From contig NZ_JADDXR010000002.1 in assembly GCF_015330125.1 (NCBI RefSeq), positions 3,174,685 through 3,238,684 of the forward strand: DNA of 64,000 nucleotides, in the 5' to 3' direction. The DNA is from Zobellia nedashkovskayae. GTDB lineage: Bacteria > Bacteroidota > Bacteroidia > Flavobacteriales > Flavobacteriaceae. Shown here piece after piece: positions 61,101 through 64,000 of this stretch (the first letter of the stretch is position 1; every line of letters begins with the position of its first letter). The translations under genes were made by a program, and so were the position numbers. The notes under the pieces were generated by a model. The model was not told the origin of the DNA. It searched no databases and saw nothing but the letters and a program-made list of their open reading frames with translations.

Positions 61101-62397
61101 TAATGATGGTATTACAGATGTAGTGGAATCAGGTAATGGTGCACTTGACACAAACAATGACGGTGTTATCGATGATAACGATACTGGTTTTGCAGATGCG
61201 AATACCGATGGTCAAGCAGATAGTTCAGAAGGAACGGTTCCTCCAAATACAGATGGTACAGGTGAAGCTAACTACTTGGATATTGATGCGGATGATGATG
61301 GTATTCCAGATAACGTAGAAGCACAGCCTACCTTAGCGTATGTTGTTCCTGCCGACGCTTTTGATGAACAAGGGTTGGATACCAACTACCCAGGTGGATT
61401 AATTCCAGAAGATACCGACGGAGACGGAACTCCAGATTACTTAGACCTTGATTCTGAAGATGACGGTGTTCTAGATATTGATGAAGCGGGCCAAGGTACC
61501 TTTACGGGTGTTGATTCTGATGCTGATGGATTGGATGACGGCTTTGACGATACACCAGGTCTAGATGTTAATAATGATTTGGATACAGGTGCCGATGGTA
61601 CGGATAATGACGACGATGATACTACACCAGAAGTAAACTTTAGAGAAATAGGTGATAGTGATGGAGACGGTGTATTAGATACGCAAGAAGAAGCAGACGG
61701 GACAGATAAGAATGACCCATGTGATTACGTAATCGAGAATGTTACTTTGGCTTTCTCAGGTGACTACTTAGTTGCTGATTGTGATGGTGATGGTGTAATT
61801 AATGGTCAGGAAATCGACGATGATACCAACCCAGAAGATCCTTGTGATTACATTGAGCGTAGCATAACCTTAGAACAAGGTGGAGATTACTTAATTTCTG
61901 ATTGTGATGAAGATGGTCTGACCACTTCTCAAGAAGAGGCTATAGGTACTGATCCGGATGTTGCAGATACGGATGGGGATACAATTCTAGACGGACAGGA
62001 AATAGAAGACGGAACAGATCCTCTTAATCCTTGTGATTCATTGAACGGTGTACCTACGTTAGAGGCTGGTTGTGATCCAGAATTAGTAGAGACAGGTATT
62101 TCTGTTATCAACGAAGTCATTACTCCAGATGGAGACGGTACAAACGATGAGTTCTTAATAGATAATATTGAGTCTTACCCTAATAACACGGTTCAGATTT
62201 ATAACCGATGGGGTATCATAGTTTATGAAATGAACGGTTACGATAATGTTACGAACACCTTTAAAGGAGTTTCTAACGGAAGAGTTACTATTCAAACAGA
62301 TTCGAAACTACCGGTTGGTGTATACTTCTATGTGATCAAATATGAGAACAAAGGAGATAACCTAAACAAGGCAGGCTACTTATACATCAACAGATAA
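49105..62397 (+). CDS. Giant T9SS-secreted surface protein with TSP3-type calcium repeats
   Basis: The 4430-residue protein has a signal peptide ending NSNAQ (about residue 25). Residues about 26-1586 are Cys-containing beta-sandwich domains of DUF11/adhesin type. From residue 1587 to about 4312 the protein is an almost unbroken array of acidic calcium-binding loops (D-x-D-x-D-G, TSP3-like). A jelly-roll-like domain flanked by Cys2961 and Cys3189 interrupts the array. The last 100 residues ([37 protein letters not shown]) form a CHU_C/gliding-type domain, the T9SS type B sorting signal. Such proteins are exported through the outer membrane with help of a PorP/SprF partner, which is encoded next. 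Adhesion or gliding is the likely role; glycan binding is possible. Confidence 0.93.
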   Translation: MNFSIKTSVLALIAILFYAINSNAQIDSNRYTVLLTPQNLATCGGVNNSLEEVLIRGQNATCHDFSITFDLPPGVEYVSGTASITSQTDSFGNPIATDQYSIGEGGTPSDPIFTVLRPSDANWDVGDEVIFTFERSANCDAVAHSNSGGLFKDAHTINFQDAGGANSDSDTEVTIASYPLLAASLNISAIPTVDANVGESYTRDITLAQGGNGCTETFTYYVDLGEDVDDLYTLSYNGSFLTPATTAGQVLTYEIDLNAAPFAGTVGDGNNCFDNGEVIIFQEAFRVDDCLDTTIVHNTYWGCSSGETCQAAEPQTGSLNFGANVPDIAISKVGSTTPDLCGAVTYTIRIENTNTAVGSMALDLGVNIGNGANATPVGTASNNPLWDFDYFDTRSVSNFRFASGISFTPEDRPSTVYTARGSGNTVSIPPNFFGSDPDGPGGFDDLDNDGWFDDLPPGEATEFSFDFTVTPKDNCGVARFDYMAWEHTYIDTYFKDQCKSDRIPERIDIGYFNIIRDYTDVTEVEAPTDIVNNEDFVVSVAPAFYAGGAGLPTIDGVAMFSNDASSVWSITLTVPTGMALQTPLPAGFTQSGNEVTYTTTDLTAGANKEWVDFPMTFTCGPNGNQAIPYKTNYTATSAAGVCWTQDIHCGTVNIYTHCPGGCVGPAIEGFTARRLTAGWTDDTMTTKVVLDDNTDGIKKYLAGDQMKITTTASINSISLDNLYFDLTYDTASLAAGGSDIITLIDTKITINDNSAGTSNSGVINAAPVLTTNGSTEHMLSFDLSDEKDLISAAYLFEGDATNRDIVEVELTFEFSKDFQDIAYFELTNLRGEFFAFTDYPANTPPNRVGCDTWGDRAYYARPRIYGANLAHATNGCTPSNGIIYFRHQMAPDDMHGDEYRPLTNWTSTIVDIPEGARFTGNVTSIQFQGAYSTATGEFIATESGNQVIITPGPNFRDRDQGGSIIPRFYVEFMGTCESPPSAAYDFTVNYDDFAYATPVPSNFSYSNTFSYIQPTFQIQSPLPTINGDAYTVDFDTNISNTSPEDVDYNWLQVTSPVGINITSAHSVSGGVETAVNFYQSGDKTWIEAGSVASGATKSIRFKADFDECENLTVLVEHGWDCSGYPGYPDASIDTSDFLGVGATCYQNSTSITLEPKGSQVQVAITDQPTAAQDLCTPFNIEVDVISAQLGDLINPSLEFAIPGGDGGITIVSTNVTYPKGSADLADTQPVTVTIENGIAKVNLLEHTNIAALNGIAGNPATNTIDERTAHVNLEIQLQCDFISNSEFTFKVYGEEPCGDIAAGNGSRVVSNSIEAQGAVSPYNALSTINLPGFGAPVQGCGITDNINVVTTITGGTTGGADFGKVTLIPGIEYVASSFASADGATFNSIATVGDHQELILNYPAGVTAGSTITFDFDFITTDDGICGDEAEVQIVNYVEVTGVTCSAASCTDFQVATGGSYEIMPLEKPIFNGTANDSFFTVDTSNNYEYHLSIDLENTSDVDADAGYAYSVYCADVNGDIDGAAISTGTVASTIAKTATVTEEITFTTSGAACSGTNYIVEFLPSSTNCQCEAILIEVPVVSGAPLDLDNDNDGIPDAIEVYNGDADGDGTLDYEDPDFCSANFDGVDGWDCATMGLPDPDGDLDGDGTPNYYDTDFPTCGGLNANGVCINFDTDGDGVPNHLDLDSDNDGITDIVEVGSGNIDADGDGVIDIITDIDNDGLADVVDNDTTDGPEGSAPCTPQTGCVQINSTSTIFDSDGDGTTDDSGDFDGDGLINAYDLDSDNDGILDTVEAQTTSGFNTPGAVDPLTGIPVVGTDTDGIDPIDTDGDGNPDYLDLDADNDGITDTLEAGGEDVDGDGAVDGFVDADGNGVADSVDTTPLPDEDSDNDGILDRLDLDSDNDGIPDVTEAGGMDGDGDGIIDTFMTDTDNDGLADSVDPVGPASPGTPIPNPDTDNDGLDDRLDLDSENDGIPDVIEAGGTDPDNDGRIGTGPITDTDGDGLSDLVDPDDNTDPALGDGPGTALPIDNFDGDSVPNHLDIDSDNDGITDTTEAGGLDVNGDGIVDGFDDTATTDGWDDATAASPLPIPNSDTTGGPDYLDIDADDDGIPDNVEAQTTAGYIPPADAEAANGLDTSYPVGLTPEDTDGDLIPDYLDADSDADGVSDVEEAGQGTITDPLADADADGLNDAFDDTTAGYDVNNDLDTGAIATDNVDDLDTAEVDFRSILDSDNDGIMDTVDIDDDNDGILDTDETGDTDGDGIPDSIDLDSDNDGIPDSIEAGGTDDDGDGHIDYPTPGDPTSMTDTNNDGLADEIAATPLPDEDSDGDGIEDRIDLDSDNDGIPDVTEAGGPDADNDGVIDTFATDTDRDGLADSVDPEDATTPGTPLESPDTDGDGFDDRIDTDSDNDGIPDVTEAGGSDPDNDGVIGTGTIADADGDGLSDIVDTDDNTTPTATDGPGTALPIDNFDGDANPNHLDIDADNDGILDVVENGTGALDTNNDGAIDSTDDVFLDANDNGQADATEGTAPLNTDTTGGANYIDIDADDDGIPDNVEAQTTAAYVEPDDAFDAEGLDTQYPNGITPEDTDGDLIPDYLDPDSDDDGTPDIIEAGQGTMTDPLADADNDGLNDAFDDTPGTDVNNDLDTGAITTDNEDDIDTAEVDFRSILDRDQDGIMDIVDLDDDNDGISDLDESNGVDPSADDDNDGVVNYLDDNPADPLVGDVNGIVEPAFDFDGDGVPNHFDIDADNDGIFDVYEAGNDALDINNDGVIDSVDAGFLDANNDGQADSSEGTIPLTTDTTGNADFLDIDADDDGIPDNVEAQPTDGYIVPADAFSRDGVDTNYPNGLRPEDTDGDLVPDYIDLDSDGDGTTDVVEAGQGAITNPLADADGDGLNDAFDDTPGNDVNNDLDTGAITTDNEDDVDTAEVDFRSILDRDQDGIMDIVDLDDDNDGIPDVEECSGMGSVSLIPDGDFGVADIASDTYFNGAGDGAGNPDNYNTYTKPMPASITTTYGNDAPRPSDGNYAIVTNSVGLSYVAGEPIPNFWLDIEDYTTDAPGEIGYFALFNADGTAGRFYEQTITGLTVGETYEFKTAIINLFNPGYADNGTEQFLGNTPIAPNVSMIVLNSGGTVMDQFDSGDIPNDGEWKEVSLIFTATDTSMTFAIDNNTGGGIGNDFGIDGISLTQSCDFDGDGIPNPFDLDSDNDGILDIVEAGGTDTDNDGRVDGFTDGNDDGLDDDTAADPLPLPNTDTAGNPNFLDIDADDDGIPDNVEAQPTTGYIVPADAFNRDGVDTNYPTGLVPEDTDGDLTPDYLDLDSEDDGISDMLEAGQGTLVDPLADADGDGLNDAYDDTPGNDVNNDLDAGATDTDNVDDTDMAEVDFRSVLDHDQDGIPDTVDLDDDNDGISDLDEANGIDPSADDDNDGVPNHSDDDPLDPLVGDVNGTTEPAFDFDGDGIPNHFDIDADNDGIVDVVEAGNGDLDTNNDGVIDSNDDGFTDATGNGQADSSEGTTPPNTDGSGEANFLDIDADDDGIPDNVEAQPTAVYIVPADVFDLTGLDTNYPGGLEPEDTDMDGIPDYIDTDSDADGISDMLEAGQGTLVDPLADADADGLNDAFDDTPGIIVNNDLVTGAIATDNEDDADVAEVDFRSMLDFDQDGIPDTVDLDDDNDGISDLDEANGIDPSADDDNDGVPNHSDDDPNDPLVGDVNGTTEPAFDFDGDGIPNHFDIDADNDGIVDVVEAGNGDLDTNNDGVIDSNDDGFADTTGNGQADSSEGTVPPNTDGSGEANFLDIDADDDGIPDNVEGQPTDAYIVPADAFDATGLDTNYPGGIDPADTDMDGIPDYLDDDSDADGVSDALEAGQGTMTDPLADADGDGLNDAYDDTPGLDVNNDLDTGAIATDNEDDADLTQVDFRDILDFDKDGIPDTIDLDDDNDGIADLVETNGIDPSADDDNDGVPNHSDDDLNNPLVGDVNGTTEPAFDFDGDGIPNHFDIDADNDGITDVVESGNGALDTNNDGVIDDNDTGFADANTDGQADSSEGTVPPNTDGTGEANYLDIDADDDGIPDNVEAQPTLAYVVPADAFDEQGLDTNYPGGLIPEDTDGDGTPDYLDLDSEDDGVLDIDEAGQGTFTGVDSDADGLDDGFDDTPGLDVNNDLDTGADGTDNDDDDTTPEVNFREIGDSDGDGVLDTQEEADGTDKNDPCDYVIENVTLAFSGDYLVADCDGDGVINGQEIDDDTNPEDPCDYIERSITLEQGGDYLISDCDEDGLTTSQEEAIGTDPDVADTDGDTILDGQEIEDGTDPLNPCDSLNGVPTLEAGCDPELVETGISVINEVITPDGDGTNDEFLIDNIESYPNNTVQIYNRWGIIVYEMNGYDNVTNTFKGVSNGRVTIQTDSKLPVGVYFYVIKYENKGDNLNKAGYLYINR
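57091..61632 (+). repeat. 798-bp (266-aa) super-repeats inside the giant gene
   Basis: The anchor V-D/N-F-R before L-D or I-G is encoded at 57091, 57889, 59245, 60043, 60841 and 61633 (and earlier at 55771). Spacings are 798, 1356, 798, 798 and 792 bases. The long interval contains the inserted domain. Each unit repeats the same series of calcium loops and linkers (for example [19 protein letters not shown], then [19 protein letters not shown], then EAGQGT). Units at 59245 and 60043 are nearly identical in protein but differ at third codon positions, so the expansion is not brand new. Confidence 0.9.
57985..58671 (+). other. Jelly-roll-like domain inserted into the calcium-repeat array
   Basis: Residues 2961-3189 lack the D-x-D-G pattern and read as a single beta-sandwich: opening LIPDGDFG, strands around [20 protein letters not shown] and [20 protein letters not shown], and closing [13 protein letters not shown] Cys at each boundary could form a disulfide closing the insert. 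It resembles carbohydrate-binding or lectin-like modules found in Bacteroidota surface proteins. Exact family not recognised. Confidence 0.6.
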
Positions 62398-62426
62398 AAA
62401 AACGTTTCCCAAAAAACCAAATAACC

Positions 62427-63359
62427 ATGAAAAAAGTAATAATAACATTTCTGTCCCTGTTTGCCGGCCTTGTCTCGGTAAGTGCCCAGCAGGACGCGCA
62501 GTACACGCAGTACATGTACAACACGATATCGGTGAACCCTGCTTATGCAGGTTCCCGTGGGGTGTTCAGTATCGCTGCGCTGCACCGTTCGCAGTGGGTG
62601 GGCCTTGACGGCGCGCCCACGACGCAGACGCTCAATTTCCATACGCCGGTCTCCAAGCGTGTAGGCCTGGGGCTGTCGGTGGTCAACGATGAGATCGGTA
62701 ACGGCACGAACCAGGACACGTACGTGGACGCTGCCTTTTCGTATACGGTAAAGACGTCGGACGAAGGCAAGCTTTCCTTCGGGCTAAAAGCGGGCGGCCA
62801 TTTGCTCAACGTTGATTTCACGAAGTTGAGGAACTACGGTGCGGAGAGCAATTTGCCGAACATAGACAACAAGTTCTCGCCCAATATCGGGGCGGGGGTG
62901 TACTACCACACGGACCATTTCTATGCGGGGCTATCGGTACCCAACTTCCTCCAGACGGAGCATTTTGACGATTCGAACACGAACGCGAGTTCGTTCCTTG
63001 CCGAGGAGCGCATGAACTTCTACTTCATCACAGGATATGTCTTCGATGTGAACGACCGTTTGAAGTTCAAGCCTGCTGGGCTTGTAAAGGTGGTCAAGGG
63101 AGCACCTTTGCAGATAGACCTGAGCGCGAACTTCCTTTTGAACGACAAGTTCTCCTTGGGAGCGGCCTACAGATGGGACGCCGCGGTGAGCGCACTGTTC
63201 GGTTTCCAGATAACGGACCAGTTCATGGTAGGCCTTGCCTACGATAGGGAGACCACGGACCTGGGAGCGACGAGGTTCAACGACGGGTCTTTCGAGATTT
63301 TCCTCAGGTACGAGTTCCTGAACAGGTACAAACGCGTGATAACCCCAAGATTCTTCTAA
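62427..63359 (+). CDS. PorP/SprF-family T9SS outer membrane protein
   Basis: The 310-residue protein has a signal peptide (ending SVSAQ) and the family opening QDAQYTQYMYNTISVNPAYAG. The barrel region shows HRSQWVGLDGAPTTQTLN, and the protein ends EIFLRYEFLNRYKRVITPRFF. PorP/SprF proteins sit in the outer membrane and are needed for export or anchoring of type B CTD proteins encoded beside them, here the giant protein 29 bases upstream. Base composition is remarkable: in 62581-62640 I count 40 G+C of 60, against 24 of 60 in 61981-62040. Codons such as GCG, ACG and AAC dominate, unlike the preceding gene. Confidence 0.93.
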   Translation: MKKVIITFLSLFAGLVSVSAQQDAQYTQYMYNTISVNPAYAGSRGVFSIAALHRSQWVGLDGAPTTQTLNFHTPVSKRVGLGLSVVNDEIGNGTNQDTYVDAAFSYTVKTSDEGKLSFGLKAGGHLLNVDFTKLRNYGAESNLPNIDNKFSPNIGAGVYYHTDHFYAGLSVPNFLQTEHFDDSNTNASSFLAEERMNFYFITGYVFDVNDRLKFKPAGLVKVVKGAPLQIDLSANFLLNDKFSLGAAYRWDAAVSALFGFQITDQFMVGLAYDRETTDLGATRFNDGSFEIFLRYEFLNRYKRVITPRFF

Positions 63360-63377
63360 TAGACAAGCAGACAAGAC

Positions 63378-64000
63378 ATGAAAAAAACAAGATATATATT
63401 CTGTGGTCTGGCATTGATGGCCATGGTATCACAAGCACAGGAAAAAAAGATAAAAAAGGCGGATACGAAGTTCACGAACTATTCCTATGCCTCCGCAATA
63501 CAGTCCTATGAGGACCTTGTAGAGGACGGCTATACGGAAGAGGAAATTTTCAAGAATTTGGGCAACGCTAACTACCTTAACGCGAACTACGGGGAGGCTT
63601 CCAATTGGTACGGCCAATTGTTCCAATTGGGGGTAACAGATATAGACCCGGAATACATGTACCGTTATGCACAAACGTTGAAGTCCTTGGAAAAGTACGA
63701 TGCATCGGATGTTTGGATGAACAAGTTTAAGTCTGCGATGTCCAACGATCAACGTGCGTTAGCATTTGGAAACAATGAGGATTACCTGGAGAAGATAGAA
63801 GAGCGTTCGGGCAGGTACGAACTGAAGAACCTGGGGCTGAACTCCAAGGTATCGGATTTCGCGCCTTCTTTCTATGGAAAGGATTTGGTCTTTTCAACGG
63901 CACGTGACAGCGGGCTGATATCGAAGAACATCCACAGATGGAACAACGGTGCTTTTTTGAACCTTTACAAGGCCACTGGCGACGACCAGGGGAACTTTAC
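63378..64000 (+). CDS. OmpA-family/TPR-PD40 protein (cut by window edge)
   Basis: The ATG at 63378, 18 bases after the PorP/SprF stop, opens a frame that runs to the window end (207 residues visible). A signal peptide ending SQAQ is followed by helices of TPR type (ASAIQSYEDLVEDGYTEEEIF, then NLGNANYLNANYGEASNWYG when read on) and the beginning of a PD40 propeller (VSDFAPSFYGKDLVFSTARD). Genes of this layout normally end with an OmpA peptidoglycan-binding domain and form trios with a giant CTD protein and PorP/SprF. It likely anchors the surface complex to peptidoglycan. G+C is above that of the PUL but falls compared with the preceding gene. Confidence 0.85.
   Translation, partial: MKKTRYIFCGLALMAMVSQAQEKKIKKADTKFTNYSYASAIQSYEDLVEDGYTEEEIFKNLGNANYLNANYGEASNWYGQLFQLGVTDIDPEYMYRYAQTLKSLEKYDASDVWMNKFKSAMSNDQRALAFGNNEDYLEKIEERSGRYELKNLGLNSKVSDFAPSFYGKDLVFSTARDSGLISKNIHRWNNGAFLNLYKATGDDQGNF

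Noticed and set aside
54609..61157. Many minus-strand open frames rich in Ser/Pro (SPSLSxS patterns) under the giant gene
   Set aside because: They are the exact antisense of the D-x-D-G repeat codons (GAT/GGT read backwards); no start signals or domains.
53863..62040. Regular repeats that might look like a CRISPR array
   Set aside because: The repeats are protein-coding in one uninterrupted frame with varied unit lengths and no constant repeat with unique spacers; no cas genes.
62376..63752. Minus-strand open frames opposite the PorP/SprF and OmpA-like genes
   Set aside because: High G+C lowers stop-codon frequency; the frames lack family features, while the plus-strand proteins are clear.

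Overview
The window looks like a chromosomal segment of a marine member of the Flavobacteriaceae (Zobellia-like agarolytic bacteria fit best, but the species cannot be fixed from sequence alone). The reasons are the low G+C, A-rich leaders without strong Shine-Dalgarno sequences, TAnnTTTG-type promoter elements, SusC/SusD pairs, many Bacteroidota lipoprotein signals (L-x-S/A-C), and a type IX secretion (T9SS) type B sorting domain with a PorP/SprF partner.

About 46 kb (1-46368), almost all on the minus strand, is one large polysaccharide utilisation locus (PUL) for a sulfated galactan, most likely of the agar/porphyran (red algal) type. Block A (operon reading from 12641 down past 1) holds SusC, SusD, a sodium:solute symporter, a cytoplasmic-looking FAD oxidoreductase, an esterase, a GH97 and a sulfatase cut by the window edge. 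A divergent GntR/LacI-type regulator lies at 13028-14044. Block B (18429 to 14053) holds an exported FAD oxidoreductase, a putative FMN-binding protein and a CstA-type transporter. Block C (23864 to 18660) holds a PVC-type cytochrome c dehydrogenase lipoprotein and a GH2 that lacks its usual acid/base residue. Block D (36845 to 24011) holds GH2, two divergent GH28, a sulfatase, GH16, GH117, a decayed fusion pseudogene and two GH29. A plus-strand GH29 (37208-38764) follows. Block E (46368 to 38966) holds a DUF1080 protein, a GH29 homologue without the nucleophile Asp, three sulfatases and a decayed AraC-type regulator.

Inferred teamwork: GH16 would cut the galactan backbone, SusCD would import the oligomers, sulfatases would remove ester sulfate, and GH117, GH29, GH2 and GH97 would trim the chain from its ends. 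GH29 can act on L-galactose because L-fucose is 6-deoxy-L-galactose. The flavin, cytochrome and DUF1080 proteins suggest an extra oxidative (keto-sugar) branch. Blocks A and B share a tandem 10-bp sequence (TCTAGTnnGG/T) next to their presumed promoters, a good candidate operator for the GntR regulator.

From 46530 to 48615 lie housekeeping or unrelated genes: an SDR protein, a small membrane protein, an ArsR regulator with two matching operator-like sites, and thiD. From 49105 to the end lies a T9SS surface module: a 4430-residue secreted protein with about 2700 residues of calcium-binding TSP3-type repeats organised in 798-bp super-repeats, then a PorP/SprF protein of strikingly high G+C, then the start of an OmpA-family protein. 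No rRNA, tRNA, CRISPR array or insertion sequence was seen.
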